Assembly: GCF_900103485.1 (NCBI RefSeq)
Contig: NZ_FNHW01000001.1
Coordinates: forward strand, 1-64,000
From: Fictibacillus solisalsi
Lineage (GTDB): Bacteria > Bacillota > Bacilli > Bacillales > Fictibacillaceae
DNA: 64,000 nucleotides
Direction of reading: 5' to 3'
Every line of letters starts with the position of its first letter. Position 1 is the stretch's first letter. Shown here piece by piece: positions 8,905 through 18,262 of this stretch. The position numbers and the translations under genes are program-made. Under the pieces are notes generated by a model. It had not been told where the DNA came from. It did not search any database and was given only the letters and a program-made list of their open reading frames with translations.

Positions 8905-10287
8905 ATGAGTGTGACAATGGAGCAAGTCGTCAACATGGCGAAACAGCGCGGATTTATTTTTCCGGGATCTGAAATCTACGGAGGACTTTCAAATACTTGG
9001 GACTACGGCCCGCTCGGTGTGGAGCTGAAAAACAATGTGAAAAAAGCCTGGTGGAAAAAGTTTGTTCAGGAATCCCCATACAATGTTGGGATCGACGCTG
9101 CGATCCTGATGAACCCGCAAACATGGGTGGCTTCAGGACACATTGGAAACTTCAATGATCCAATGATTGACTGCAAACAGTGTAAAGCACGCCACCGTGC
9201 GGACAAGCTGATTGAAGATGCGCTTTCCGAAAAAGGCATTGAAAAGATTGTGGATGGATTGTCATTTGACGAAATGGAAAAATTGATTGCAGAGCATAAT
9301 ATTGCCTGTCCTGAATGCGGAGCACATGATTTTACTTCCATCCGCCAGTTTAACCTGATGTTCAAAACATTTCAGGGGGTAACAGAGTCCAGTACGAACG
9401 AAATCTATCTTCGCCCTGAAACAGCGCAGGGAATCTTTGTAAACTTTAAAAACGTTCAGCGTACGATGAGAAAAAAGCTGCCGTTCGGTATTGCACAGGT
9501 CGGCAAAAGCTTCAGAAACGAAATCACGCCGGGTAATTTTACATTCCGTACGCGGGAATTTGAACAGATGGAACTTGAATTCTTCTGTAAACCTGGCGAG
9601 GAATTAAAATGGTTCGATTTCTGGAAACAATACGCCCACGATTTCCTGTTGAATCTTGGCATGAAGCAGCATAAGCTTCGCCTTCGTGATCATGAATCCG
9701 AAGAACTTTCTCACTACAGCAACGCCACGACTGATTTTGAATACCAGTTCCCGTTTGGATGGGGCGAGCTGTGGGGAATTGCTTCCCGCACCGACTTTGA
9801 CTTGAAGCGGCACAGCGAGCATTCCGGAGAAGATTTTAATTATATTGATCAGGAAACGAATGACCGCTATATTCCGTATTGCATCGAACCATCACTTGGA
9901 GCAGATCGTGTTACACTTGCCTTCTTGATTGATGCCTATGAAGAGGAAGAGCTGGAAGGCGGAGACACACGAAATGTGCTTCATCTGCACCCTGCCCTTG
10001 CGCCGTTTAAAGCAGCGGTGCTTCCACTTTCCAAAAAGTTATCTGAGGAAGCGCGAGAAGTGTTCGCAGGTCTTGCCAGGGACTTTATGGTGGACTATGA
10101 CGAAACCGGATCAATCGGAAAACGATACCGCAGACAGGATGAAATCGGAACGCCTTTCTGTATCACGTATGATTTTGATTCCAAGGAAGACCAGCAAGTA
10201 ACAGTCCGTGACCGGGATACAATGGAACAGGTGCGTATGCAGGTATCTGAATTGCGTGCGTTCCTCGAGGAAAAAATCAGCTTCTAA
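8905..10287 (+). CDS. glyS: Glycyl-tRNA synthetase (single-chain, alpha2 type)
   Basis: This 460-residue class II aminoacyl-tRNA synthetase charges tRNA-Gly. The N-terminus has the typical [13 protein letters not shown] and [19 protein letters not shown] motif. Class II motif 2 lies around [20 protein letters not shown], motif 3 around [10 protein letters not shown], and the C-terminal anticodon-binding domain begins near [13 protein letters not shown]. The ATG at 8905 has an AAAGGAGAG site 6-8 bases upstream, whereas an upstream in-frame ATG at 8854 has none. The T-box leader supplies glycine-responsive control. The single-chain form differs from the glyQ/glyS alpha2beta2 enzyme of B. subtilis. 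Confidence 0.96.
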   Translation: MSVTMEQVVNMAKQRGFIFPGSEIYGGLSNTWDYGPLGVELKNNVKKAWWKKFVQESPYNVGIDAAILMNPQTWVASGHIGNFNDPMIDCKQCKARHRADKLIEDALSEKGIEKIVDGLSFDEMEKLIAEHNIACPECGAHDFTSIRQFNLMFKTFQGVTESSTNEIYLRPETAQGIFVNFKNVQRTMRKKLPFGIAQVGKSFRNEITPGNFTFRTREFEQMELEFFCKPGEELKWFDFWKQYAHDFLLNLGMKQHKLRLRDHESEELSHYSNATTDFEYQFPFGWGELWGIASRTDFDLKRHSEHSGEDFNYIDQETNDRYIPYCIEPSLGADRVTLAFLIDAYEEEELEGGDTRNVLHLHPALAPFKAAVLPLSKKLSEEAREVFAGLARDFMVDYDETGSIGKRYRRQDEIGTPFCITYDFDSKEDQQVTVRDRDTMEQVRMQVSELRAFLEEKISF

Positions 10288-10291
10288 TCAC

Positions 10292-10319
10292 TTTACATTT
10301 TTTCCGCTCGTGGTAAGAT
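10292..10319 (+). promoter_or_regulatory. Sigma-A promoter of the tenI-thiOSGF operon
   Basis: TTTACA and TAAGAT are separated by 16 bases and lie immediately upstream of the TPP aptamer. Confidence 0.6.
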
Positions 10320-10340
10320 GAAAATAACTTCATATTTTAG

Positions 10341-10515
10341 CAACACTGGGGGAGCCTTCTGGGCTGAGACTGAATGTACTATTCTAAACCCTTTGAACCT
10401 GATCTGGATGATGCCAGCGTAGGGAAGTGACACTGCACAGCTTTGACAGCTGCTGCAGCTGATTTTAAAAAACGTGAATCAGCCACTCTTTCTGCGCAAA
10501 GAGTGGCTTTTTTGT
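10341..10515 (+). promoter_or_regulatory. TPP riboswitch 1 with terminator
   Basis: The THI-box aptamer is plain: CTGGGGGAGCC and GGGCTGAGAC, then the conserved ACCTGATCTGGATGATGCCA and GCGTAGGGAAG. It is followed by a strong terminator hairpin (GCCACTCTTT/AAAGAGTGGC plus T run, 10482-10515). Thiamine pyrophosphate should cause premature termination upstream of tenI. Confidence 0.96.
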
Positions 10516-10534
10516 ATGGAAATGAGGATTGGAA

Positions 10535-11167
10535 ATGGACCAAATGGAGTTCCATGTCATCACGGATGGCAAACAGAGTGAAGATCGCTGTCTTTCAGTG
10601 GCATCCATTCTCTCCCCCCACGTGACAGCTATACATATCAGAGAAAACAGCCGTGGTGCAGGCGACATTTACAGATTGTCCGAAAAGCTGAAGCAATGTG
10701 GGGTACAAAGAGAAGCCATTTATATGAATGACCGTGTGGATGTTGCGGCAGCTGCAGGACTCGGTGGCATTCATTTAAAGGAAAGCAGTCTTGCACCAGA
10801 TGTGGTCAGGCATCATTTTCCCTCTTTTAGAATTGGGCGGTCAGTCCATTCAAGGGAAGGGGCCATCCAGGCGGAAAAGAAGGGGGCGGATTATCTTTTC
10901 TTTGGTCATGTTTTTTCGACCGAAAGCAAAAAGGAAAAAGAGCCAAGGGGACTTGCTCAATTGCGTGAAGTGGCCGAAGCGGTCAGCATTCCGGTTCTAG
11001 CCATAGGAGGTATTTCCCCAGAGAGAGTTGGCGCCATTCTCAGTGCAGGAGCATCTGGCATCGCTGTCATGTCAGGAATCTGGAAGGCAGATGACCCTGT
11101 TTCAATAGCTAAACAGTATAAAGCAGCTTTAATGAAAGGGAGTGATCAGGATGCGCAAACATTATGA
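10535..11167 (+). CDS. tenI: Thiazole tautomerase TenI
   Basis: TenI aromatises the thiazole tautomer made by ThiG, completing the thiazole phosphate carboxylate. The sequence follows B. subtilis TenI rather than ThiE, with FIHIRE-like IHIREN, IGRSVHS (phosphate loop), FGHVF containing the TenI histidine, and IPVLAIGGI. The ATG at 10535 has GAGG 7 bases upstream; a TTG six bases earlier is possible. The end overlaps thiO. ThiE proper, which couples thiazole and pyrimidine, must be encoded elsewhere. The gene is the first of the TPP-controlled tenI-thiO-thiS-thiG-thiF operon. Confidence 0.88.
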   Translation: MDQMEFHVITDGKQSEDRCLSVASILSPHVTAIHIRENSRGAGDIYRLSEKLKQCGVQREAIYMNDRVDVAAAAGLGGIHLKESSLAPDVVRHHFPSFRIGRSVHSREGAIQAEKKGADYLFFGHVFSTESKKEKEPRGLAQLREVAEAVSIPVLAIGGISPERVGAILSAGASGIAVMSGIWKADDPVSIAKQYKAALMKGSDQDAQTL

Positions 11168-12281
11168 TGTCATCATCGTCGGCGGAGGGGTCATTGGCAG
11201 TTCAATCGCTTACTTTCTTCGCCGTCACACCCCTTACACCGTCCTTGTATTGGAACGAAACAAAATTGGAAGTGAAGCCTCTTCAGCGGCGGCCGGCATG
11301 CTCGGAGCCCAGGCAGAGATTCATGAAGCAGGCCCATTCTATGAGATGGCCAGACAGAGCAGGCAGCTTTTTTCAGGACTGGGTCAAGAACTGAAGGAAA
11401 TCAGCGGTGTAGACATGGAATGGGTGGATAAGGGATTGCTTAAAACAGCCAAAGACGGCTGTGAGGCAGAAAGGCTTAAGGATTTGGCTGCCTTTCACAG
11501 GGCGAATGGCGAGCCTGCCGAGTGGATGGACGCGGAGGAACTGCGGGAAAAGGAACCAAATGCATCCACAGAGCTGGCGGGAGCGCTGTTTTTGCCGAAG
11601 GACGGCCAGGTGAATGCTCCCAAGCTAACGCAGGCTTATGCCCAGGCGGCCGTAAAGCTGGGTGCCGATTTTATGGAGTATACAGAGGCTGCAAACTTCG
11701 AATTCGCCCAGATGGGAACAGGGGTGCAAACCAGCGCAGGGACGTTTTATGGGGAAAAACTAGTGCTGGCTTCAGGCGTATGGACAGGGAGACTTGCTGC
11801 CCAGACAGGGCTTCATATGCCGGTCTTCCCCGTAAAAGGAGAATGTCTGTCGTTGAATTTTATGGAGCCTGTGATTACCTCAAGCATCATTTCAGAAGAC
11901 TGCTACCTAGTGCCGAAACAAGGAGGCAGACTGGTGATCGGTGCAACGATGCGTTCCGGAACCTATGACCGGAAAGTAACCGCTGAAGCTGTCGGGCAAT
12001 TGCTTGAAGGTGCCATAAGGGTGGTTCCAGGCATCCGGGATGGAGAATGGGAGAAGGCGTGGAGCGGCTTCCGTCCGCAGACACCGGACGGCCTGCCGTA
12101 TATGGGGAAACATCCCCGCCATCCCAACATTTACTTTGCGGCCGGACATTTCAGAAACGGAATACTTCTAAGCCCGATTACCGGCCAATGGATGACCGAG
12201 CTGATTTGCGGAAGGAAAGAGGAGCAAAGTCTGGTTGAGTTTGCGCCCGACCGGTTTGTACTTGAACAAATGAAAGGATGA
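11151..12281 (+). CDS. thiO: Glycine oxidase ThiO
   Basis: ThiO is an FAD flavoenzyme that oxidises glycine to the iminoacetate used by ThiG. The N-terminus shows the dinucleotide-binding motif VIIVGGGVIGSSIAYFL, and the C-terminus has the DAAO-family stretch WEKAWSGFRPQTPDGLPYMG and AAGHFRNGILLSP. The ATG at 11151 has an AAAGGGAG site 8 bases upstream, and its first bases overlap the end of tenI. The product has 376 residues, matching the family. It is translated as part of the thiazole operon. Confidence 0.95.
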   Translation: MRKHYDVIIVGGGVIGSSIAYFLRRHTPYTVLVLERNKIGSEASSAAAGMLGAQAEIHEAGPFYEMARQSRQLFSGLGQELKEISGVDMEWVDKGLLKTAKDGCEAERLKDLAAFHRANGEPAEWMDAEELREKEPNASTELAGALFLPKDGQVNAPKLTQAYAQAAVKLGADFMEYTEAANFEFAQMGTGVQTSAGTFYGEKLVLASGVWTGRLAAQTGLHMPVFPVKGECLSLNFMEPVITSSIISEDCYLVPKQGGRLVIGATMRSGTYDRKVTAEAVGQLLEGAIRVVPGIRDGEWEKAWSGFRPQTPDGLPYMGKHPRHPNIYFAAGHFRNGILLSPITGQWMTELICGRKEEQSLVEFAPDRFVLEQMKG

Positions 12282-12287
12282 GGGGAC

Positions 12288-12488
12288 ATGAAGCTGATCG
12301 TAAACGGAAACACAATGGAAATCGCCCGGGTTCAGACAGTCGAAGATTTGATCAAAGAGTTAAAGCTGGCTGGCAAGGGAGCGATTGTTGAGCTAAATGA
12401 AGAAATCTTAAACAAAAGCCAGCATGCTGAAACGGTATTGGCCAACGGAGATAAGGTAGAGATTGTCCATTTTGTAGGAGGAGGATGA
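12288..12488 (+). CDS. thiS: Sulfur carrier protein ThiS
   Basis: This 66-residue ubiquitin-fold protein ends in Gly-Gly, within [10 protein letters not shown]. ThiF adenylates that C-terminus, which then carries the sulfur donated to ThiG as a thiocarboxylate. The start has a GAGGGG site. It sits 6 bases after thiO, and its end overlaps the thiG ribosome binding site, which couples translation of the carrier and the synthase. Confidence 0.95.
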   Translation: MKLIVNGNTMEIARVQTVEDLIKELKLAGKGAIVELNEEILNKSQHAETVLANGDKVEIVHFVGGG

Positions 12489-12493
12489 GCATT

Positions 12494-13258
12494 ATGCTTA
12501 AAATTGGAAACCATGAATTTTCTTCACGTCTTCTTTTGGGAACAGGGAAATTCCCGGATTTTGATGTTCAAAAAGAAGCGGTTAATGTATCGGGCACAGA
12601 GATTCTGACATTTGCAGTCAGGAGAATGAATATTTTTGACCCGGATCAGCCGAACTTTTTGGAAAAGCTGGATGCGTCGAAATATACCCTGCTTCCCAAT
12701 ACGGCGGGTGCCAAAACCGCCGAAGAAGCGGTCAGGATTGCAAAGCTGGCAAAAGCATCAGGTTTATGTGATATGATTAAGGTGGAAGTTATAGGAGACT
12801 TTAAGACCCTTTTGCCTGATCCGGTAGAAACGCTGAGAGCGTCGGAGATCTTGTTGAACGAAGGATTTACGGTTCTGCCTTATGCTTCTGATGATGTACT
12901 TCTTGCAAAGAAATTAGAGGAACTTGGCGTGCATGCCATCATGCCCGGAGCTTCACCAATCGGTTCGGGCCTTGGAATCATCAACCCCTTAAATATCAGC
13001 CTGATTGTCGAGCAGGCAACCATCCCGGTTATTGTTGATGCTGGAATCGGATCCCCTGCGGATGCCGCTTTGGCGATGGAGCTCGGAGCGGATGGTGTTT
13101 TGCTGAACACAGCCGTCTCGGGCGCTGAGAATCCTGTGAAAATGGCAAAAGCGATGAAGCTTGCGATTGAAGCGGGCAGGCTTGGTTATGAAGCGGGACG
13201 AATTCCAAAGAAACGGTATGCCACGGCAAGCAGCCCGCTGGAGGGAATGAGTGTTTAA
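12494..13258 (+). CDS. thiG: Thiazole synthase ThiG
   Basis: ThiG condenses deoxyxylulose phosphate, ThiS thiocarboxylate and dehydroglycine to form the thiazole ring. It is a TIM barrel of 254 residues. Lys96 in MIKVEVIGD fits the Schiff-base lysine at the position known from B. subtilis, supporting the start at 12494, which lies 9 bases after GGAGGAGG; the ATG at 12485 would touch that site. [24 protein letters not shown] is the phosphate-binding end of the barrel. The stop overlaps thiF (TAATG). Confidence 0.95.
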   Translation: MLKIGNHEFSSRLLLGTGKFPDFDVQKEAVNVSGTEILTFAVRRMNIFDPDQPNFLEKLDASKYTLLPNTAGAKTAEEAVRIAKLAKASGLCDMIKVEVIGDFKTLLPDPVETLRASEILLNEGFTVLPYASDDVLLAKKLEELGVHAIMPGASPIGSGLGIINPLNISLIVEQATIPVIVDAGIGSPADAALAMELGADGVLLNTAVSGAENPVKMAKAMKLAIEAGRLGYEAGRIPKKRYATASSPLEGMSV

Positions 13259-14280
13259 TGAACGATCGCTACTCCAGGCAGATCTTATTTGATCCGATCG
13301 GAGAAGAGGGCCAGGAGCTCCTGGCAAATAAGCATGTGCTGATCATTGGTGCTGGGGCACTGGGAACGGGAAATGCTGAAGTTCTTGCCCGTGCGGGCGT
13401 TGGTAAAATTACTATCGTCGACCGGGATTATGTGGAGTGGAGCAACCTGCAGCGGCAGCAGCTGTTCAGCGAAGAAGATGCAAAATACAGGATGCCTAAA
13501 GCAGTGGCGGCAAGAGAGCGGCTGGAACAGCTCAACTCTGATATCCAGGTTGAAGGGCTTGTCATGGATGCAGGTGCCGAGGAGCTGAGAGAGCTGACAG
13601 AATATGTCCATCTCATCATTGATGCCACGGATAATTTTGATACAAGGCTTTTGATTAATGATATTTCTCAGGAAACCAAGATTCCATGGATCTATGGTGC
13701 CTGTGTAGGAAGCTATGGCCTTAGCTACACAATTTTACCTGAGGAGACTCCTTGTCTGAGCTGTTTGCTGGAAAAGGTGCCGATGGGTGGAGCGACTTGT
13801 GATACAGCAGGCATCATAGCACCTGCAGTACAGATGGTTGTAGCCCATCAGACAGCGGAAGCGTTGAAGCTGTTAACCGAAAACAAGAAAGCACTCCGGA
13901 ACAAACTGGTATCCTTTGACCTTTGGAACAATCATTACATGGCGATGGATGTCAGGAAGCTTAAGAAACAGGATTGTCCTTCCTGCGGAAATCATCCAGT
14001 GTATCCTTATTTGAATCCTGAAAATCAGACAAAAACCGCAGTGCTCTGTGGAAGAGATACCGTGCAAATCCGTCCCTCTGAACATGGGGAACGGGATCTG
14101 GAGGAGCTTTCCGGGGTGCTGGCACGATTGGGAGGCAGGATTGAAGAGAATCCTTATTTGCTCTCCTATCGGGCGGATGAACAGCACCGGCTTGTTTTCT
14201 TCAAGGACGGACGAGTTTTAATCCATGGCACGAAAGATATAACTGCAGCTAAAAATCTGTACTATAGTTTGATAGGATAA
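13258..14280 (+). CDS. thiF: ThiF/MoeB-family adenylyltransferase
   Basis: ThiF activates the ThiS C-terminus by adenylation. The E1-like domain has the nucleotide motif VLIIGAGALGTGNAEVLARAGVG, the Arg-rich NLQRQQLF segment, and paired zinc-binding CxxC motifs (CLSCLL and CPSCG). At 340 residues it is longer than the E1 core: about 90 C-terminal residues follow the second CxxC, as in MoeB/ThiF proteins with an extra domain. It shares the TAATG junction with thiG and closes the thiazole operon. There is no terminator before the next riboswitch. Confidence 0.92.
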   Translation: MNDRYSRQILFDPIGEEGQELLANKHVLIIGAGALGTGNAEVLARAGVGKITIVDRDYVEWSNLQRQQLFSEEDAKYRMPKAVAARERLEQLNSDIQVEGLVMDAGAEELRELTEYVHLIIDATDNFDTRLLINDISQETKIPWIYGACVGSYGLSYTILPEETPCLSCLLEKVPMGGATCDTAGIIAPAVQMVVAHQTAEALKLLTENKKALRNKLVSFDLWNNHYMAMDVRKLKKQDCPSCGNHPVYPYLNPENQTKTAVLCGRDTVQIRPSEHGERDLEELSGVLARLGGRIEENPYLLSYRADEQHRLVFFKDGRVLIHGTKDITAAKNLYYSLIG

Positions 14281-14292
14281 TTGAATAGCACT

Positions 14293-14452
14293 CTGCTAGG
14301 GGAGCCGTAAACGGCTGAGACTGAACACTTTGTTCTACACCCTTGGAACCTGATCTGGATGATGCCAGCGTAGGGAAGCAGGCTTGCGAAACGGTTTAAG
14401 ACGAATCGATCATACAGCCGCCTTCCTTTTCTGGGAAAGGCGGTTTTTTTTG
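14293..14452 (+). promoter_or_regulatory. TPP riboswitch 2 with terminator
   Basis: A second THI-box aptamer (CTAGGGGAGCC, GGCTGAGACTG, ACCTGATCTGGATGATGCCA, GCGTAGGGAAG) is followed by a hairpin (CCGCCTT/AAGGCGG) and a run of eight T residues. It controls the ylmB-tenA-thiZXY salvage operon. The conserved core is the same as in the first switch, while the P3 and linker regions differ. Confidence 0.95.
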
Positions 14453-14479
14453 TGTGTAAAAAGCTTTGTTGTTTCTAAA

Positions 14480-14670
14480 AGCAGTTGCTTTCCGTTCCAG
14501 GGTGCTCGCTTTCCGAGGGCAGGCGCTGAGCCCTGCGGCCTATGCGCCACATTGGTCTCACCTGTCACGCATTTCCTGCAGGACAAGGAACGCTTCGGCA
14601 GCAATACATCGCACAAAAATGTGGTGTTGATTTTCGAGGATCTTGCATCTTGCACTTCAATCAACCGTTC
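14480..14670. repeat. Degenerate Bacillaceae intergenic repeat element
   Basis: The segment has the layout of a widespread Bacillaceae intergenic element: TTTCCGTTCCAGGGTGCTCG, then CTTTCCGAGGGCAGGCG, GAGCCC, GGTCTCACCTGTC, CCTGCAGGA, and a final CTTCAATCAACCG. The two ends are partly complementary around a GC-rich middle. It has no coding content and separates riboswitch 2 from ylmB. Boundaries are approximate, and family assignment rests on recall of the sequence pattern. Confidence 0.55.
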
Positions 14671-14744
14671 AATGACGGATTATGCAAGCACGTTTTAAAG
14701 CAACTCTTTGAAAAGAAATTTGGAATAGATAAAGGAGGGTGAGT

Positions 14745-16034
14745 ATGAGCAGTATTCAGGAGAGAATTAATAGATTGGCAGATGAAAGAAAAGAGGATTT
14801 GATGGAGATTCTTCGGTCGCTTGTGGCCTTTCGGACAGAAAGCCCGCCGGCCAGAAATACCGGGGAAGCCCAAGACTATATCAAACATCTCCTTCGGGAC
14901 CTGGGGTTTGAGACAGAGGAGTGGGAGTTGTTTCCCGGTGACACGATTGTGGCTGGAACCAAAACCGGGAGAAAAAGTGAACAGTATCAAAGTCTTATCC
15001 TTAATGGGCATATCGACGTGGTAGCGGCAGGAGATGAAGCTGAATGGGAGCATCCGCCGTTTGACTTAAGGAAAGACGGAGATTTTTTGTATGGAAGAGG
15101 CACAGCCGATATGAAAGGAGGAATGGCCTCCTCTCTTTTTGCGCTGCAGCTGATACGGGAATTAGGCGTCGAATTGAAGGGCGATTTATATTTTCAATCC
15201 GTAACGGGAGAAGAAGCGGGTGAGGCTGGAACAAAATCGTGCGTCGATCGCGGCATGCATGCTGATTTTGCCATAGTTGCGGATACCTCCGATCTTGCAA
15301 TCCATGGGCAGGGCGGTGTGATTACAGGCTGGATCACAATAAAAAGCAAAATCACTCATCATGATGGTCTCCGTTCGCGAATGATTCATGCCGGCGGAGG
15401 CATTGTTGGTGCAAGTGCCATTGAAAAGATGATGAAAGTCATACAGGGGCTGCAGGAACTTGAACGGCACTGGGCCGTAACCAAAGTCTATCCCGGGTTT
15501 CCGCCGGGCAGCACAACGATCAATCCTTCGGTTATTGAGGGCGGAAGAAATGCAGCTTATATTGCGGATGAGTGCAGACTTTGGATTACCGTCCATTTTT
15601 ATCCGAATGAGACCTATCAAGAGGTCGCAGAGGAAATTCAGCAGCATGTGCTTGCTGTTGCCCAAGGAGATCCATGGCTGAAACACAATCCTCCTTTGTT
15701 TGAGTGGGGCGGAAAATCGATGATTGAAGACAGGGGAGAGATTTTTCCTGCTATTGATACGGATGAAAACCATCAGGGGCTCGTCATGCTAAATAATCAG
15801 CATCACCAGGTGTCCAAGCAGGAGGCTGTCGTCTCCATGTCACCCACAGTGACAGACGCCGGATGGCTGGGACAGGCGGGGATACCCACAGTTATCTACG
15901 GACCCGGAAAACTGGAAGAGGCCCATTCGCTAAATGAAAGGGTGGAACTTGGTCAGTTGATTGATCATGCCAAGGTTCTCGCCGGGTTTATTGAAAAATG
16001 GTGCAATACAGAAAGGAGCAGTACAAATGACTAA
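14745..16034 (+). CDS. ylmB: Formylaminopyrimidine deformylase (M20 family, YlmB-like)
   Basis: The 429-residue protein is an M20 metallo-hydrolase: ILNGHIDVVAAG and GRGTADMKGGMA supply zinc ligands and GEEAG the general base. In Bacillus halodurans YlmB removes the formyl group from N-formyl-4-amino-5-aminomethyl-2-methylpyrimidine, a thiamine breakdown product. Its position next to tenA and thiZXY behind a TPP riboswitch makes this the likely role, rather than acetylornithine deacetylase or dipeptidase. The ATG at 14745 follows AAAGGAGGG by about 5 bases. The last 8 bases overlap tenA. Confidence 0.88.
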   Translation: MSSIQERINRLADERKEDLMEILRSLVAFRTESPPARNTGEAQDYIKHLLRDLGFETEEWELFPGDTIVAGTKTGRKSEQYQSLILNGHIDVVAAGDEAEWEHPPFDLRKDGDFLYGRGTADMKGGMASSLFALQLIRELGVELKGDLYFQSVTGEEAGEAGTKSCVDRGMHADFAIVADTSDLAIHGQGGVITGWITIKSKITHHDGLRSRMIHAGGGIVGASAIEKMMKVIQGLQELERHWAVTKVYPGFPPGSTTINPSVIEGGRNAAYIADECRLWITVHFYPNETYQEVAEEIQQHVLAVAQGDPWLKHNPPLFEWGGKSMIEDRGEIFPAIDTDENHQGLVMLNNQHHQVSKQEAVVSMSPTVTDAGWLGQAGIPTVIYGPGKLEEAHSLNERVELGQLIDHAKVLAGFIEKWCNTERSSTND

Positions 16035-16713
16035 GATCAGTCAGGACCGCTTTACCCGCCAGATCCATAACCGGGTATTGCCGGTGTGGGAGCATATCCA
16101 CCACCATCCGTTTGTTCTGGGAATTAAGGACGGCTCCCTGCCGATGGAGCGCTTTATGTATTACATGAAACAGGATTACGTATTTCTGAAGGATTACGCC
16201 AAGCTGTTTGCACTTGGCGCGGTAAAAGCAGAGGATACAGAAACGATAAAATGGTTCTCCAGCCTTCTGCATGAAACACTGCACACAGAGATGGATCTTC
16301 ACCGGAGTTATTGCAAAGAAATCGGCATAGGTGAGGAGGAACTGGAGGCCGAAAGGGCGACGCCTATTAATCTCGCGTATACAAGGTATATGCTGACAGC
16401 GTCCCAGCAGGGCAGCCTGGCGGAACTGATTTCTTGCCTTTTGCCATGCATGTGGAGCTATCACGAGATCGGAACCATGCTGAAGAGGGAAGTGGAGAAC
16501 CTGTCCGTCCATCCTTATGGCCCTTGGATTGAAATGTACGCCTCTGAAGAATTCGGCAGTCTTTCACAATGGCTGAAGGATAAGCTTGATGAATTGGCGG
16601 AGGAAAAAACCACTCGGGAGTTAGAGGGTTTGCAAAACCATTTTCTGACCACGTCACGATTTGAGTTCATGTTTTGGGACATGGTCTACTACGGGCACGA
16701 ATGGCCTGTATAG
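16027..16713 (+). CDS. tenA: Aminopyrimidine aminohydrolase / thiaminase II TenA
   Basis: TenA hydrolyses aminopyrimidine to hydroxymethylpyrimidine (HMP), using the product of YlmB. The 228-residue all-helical protein has the family YMKQDYVFLKDYAKLFALG motif, and Cys141 in LLPCMWSY fits the catalytic cysteine of the TenA_C group. A GAAAGGAGC site precedes the ATG, which overlaps the end of ylmB. Placement between the deformylase and the transporter genes fits the salvage route formyl-aminopyrimidine, aminopyrimidine, HMP. Confidence 0.95.
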   Translation: MTKISQDRFTRQIHNRVLPVWEHIHHHPFVLGIKDGSLPMERFMYYMKQDYVFLKDYAKLFALGAVKAEDTETIKWFSSLLHETLHTEMDLHRSYCKEIGIGEEELEAERATPINLAYTRYMLTASQQGSLAELISCLLPCMWSYHEIGTMLKREVENLSVHPYGPWIEMYASEEFGSLSQWLKDKLDELAEEKTTRELEGLQNHFLTTSRFEFMFWDMVYYGHEWPV

Positions 16714-16737
16714 TCCTGCGAAAAGGAGAGCGGATGA

Positions 16738-17487
16738 ATGGCATTCATGATGAATAATGTTTCTTACAGCATTAGACAAGGCGGGCAGTACATGCCCATC
16801 TTAAAGAACATAAATCTCTCAGCTGCAGCAGGTGAATTTGTCTCCATTATTGGCAAAAGCGGTACAGGAAAAAGTACACTGCTTAAACTCGCGTGCGGTC
16901 TTGAGAAGCCGGATGAAGGGGAAATCACGATTCAAAATGAGCCGTCTGTCCCGGGTGCAGCAGGCTATATGCCTCAAAAGGACCTTCTCCTTCCCTGGCG
17001 TACGGTCATGGATAACCTGCTTCTGTCACCGGAGGTCCAAAAGAAGAAAAAAGAAAAGAGAAAAGAGGCGGAAGCTCTCCTGGAACGGGTGGGACTGTCG
17101 GCATATGAGAAAGCCTATCCTCATGAGCTATCCGGCGGAATGCGTCAGCGAATCGCTTTTTTGCGCACACTGCTGACGGGTAAAGAAGTGCTTTTTCTGG
17201 ACGAACCATTTGGCGCTCTTGATGCGATGACCAAAAAAGATATGCATCAATGGATGGCCGCGCTTTGGAGGGAGCTGGACAAAACCATCGTCCTGGTCAC
17301 ACATGATCTCCACGAATCGGTTTTTTTAAGCGACAGGATTATTGTACTGCACCCATCTGGTGAGACGGAAGAAATAACGGTTCCGCTCCCAAGACCAAGA
17401 GAGACATTTTTGACCCCTGAAATAACGGAGCTGATTAACACATTGGAGAGCAGTATTAGACATGAATCGTATCAAAGCATTTCTTAA
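16738..17487 (+). CDS. thiZ: Thiamine-precursor ABC transporter ATPase ThiZ
   Basis: This 249-residue ABC ATPase has Walker A GKSGTGKST, Q-loop in MPQKDLLLPW, signature LSGGMRQRIA, Walker B LFLDEPFGALD and the switch His in VTHDLHES. It resembles the nitrate/sulfonate/taurine group, as do other pyrimidine-precursor importers. AAAAGGAGAG precedes the ATG. The permease gene begins 26 bases before its end. It should energise import of formylaminopyrimidine through ThiX. Confidence 0.9.
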   Translation: MAFMMNNVSYSIRQGGQYMPILKNINLSAAAGEFVSIIGKSGTGKSTLLKLACGLEKPDEGEITIQNEPSVPGAAGYMPQKDLLLPWRTVMDNLLLSPEVQKKKKEKRKEAEALLERVGLSAYEKAYPHELSGGMRQRIAFLRTLLTGKEVLFLDEPFGALDAMTKKDMHQWMAALWRELDKTIVLVTHDLHESVFLSDRIIVLHPSGETEEITVPLPRPRETFLTPEITELINTLESSIRHESYQSIS

Positions 17488-18262
17488 GGATTATTATTTA
17501 TTTTTAATGGCAGCCATCCTCCTGCTTGGTGCTTGGGAATGGCTTGTGGATTCCGGCAGGCTGCCGTCTTTTATTCTGCCGTCACCGTATGGCATCCTGT
17601 TGTCTCTTTTTGAGAATAAGGACATATTGCTTTTGCATACATGGGCGACGTTTAAGGAAACGGTCCTTGGCTTTGTTATAGCGGCAGTGGCGGGTGTTTC
17701 GCTTGCGGTTGCCATGTTTTTTTTCAAATCGGTACAACGAACGGTTTATCCCGCGGTATTGATCTCCCAGACCATACCGATCATTGCGCTGTCACCAATT
17801 TTTGTGCTTTGGTTTGGCTACAGCATTTGGAGCAAAGTGGCGGTTACCGTTCTGATCGCATTCTTCCCCATTGTGGTGAGCACATATGACGGCCTGAACC
17901 ACCATGACCGGGATTATGTAGATCTTTTGCGGTCCATGGGAGCACGGAGATGGCACATCTTTAAAAAAGTGCAGCTGCCCATGTCACTTCCCTCATTCTT
18001 TTCAGGCATCAAACTTGCTGCGGTATTTTCGGTCGTCGGTGCAACAATCGGTGAATGGCTTGGGGCAAGCGAAGGACTCGGCTACTATTCCAGACGAATG
18101 TCCGGCAGTCTGAACGCGGAAGGTGTCTTTTCCGCCATCTTCCTTTTGTCACTGCTTGGCATGTGTTTCTTTGGGGCAGCAGCGCTTGCGGAAAAACGAA
18201 TGTTCAGTTGGAAAGAAATCAGAAAGGATGTACAACATGAAAAGATGGATAAAACACAGTAA
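17462..18262 (+). CDS. thiX: Thiamine-precursor ABC transporter permease ThiX
   Basis: This 266-residue inner-membrane protein has about six helices and the EAA-type cytoplasmic loop (DLLRSMGARRWHIFKKVQLPMSLPSFFSGIK) that docks on the ATPase. It belongs to the SsuC/TauC-type BPD permeases. It overlaps thiZ by 26 bases and thiY by 26 bases, so translation of the three transporter genes is likely coupled. Confidence 0.9.
   Translation: MNRIKAFLKDYYLFLMAAILLLGAWEWLVDSGRLPSFILPSPYGILLSLFENKDILLLHTWATFKETVLGFVIAAVAGVSLAVAMFFFKSVQRTVYPAVLISQTIPIIALSPIFVLWFGYSIWSKVAVTVLIAFFPIVVSTYDGLNHHDRDYVDLLRSMGARRWHIFKKVQLPMSLPSFFSGIKLAAVFSVVGATIGEWLGASEGLGYYSRRMSGSLNAEGVFSAIFLLSLLGMCFFGAAALAEKRMFSWKEIRKDVQHEKMDKTQ

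Noticed and set aside
15186-15773. Long minus-strand frame within ylmB
   Set aside because: It lies wholly antisense to a clear M20 gene and shows no family motif or ribosome binding site.
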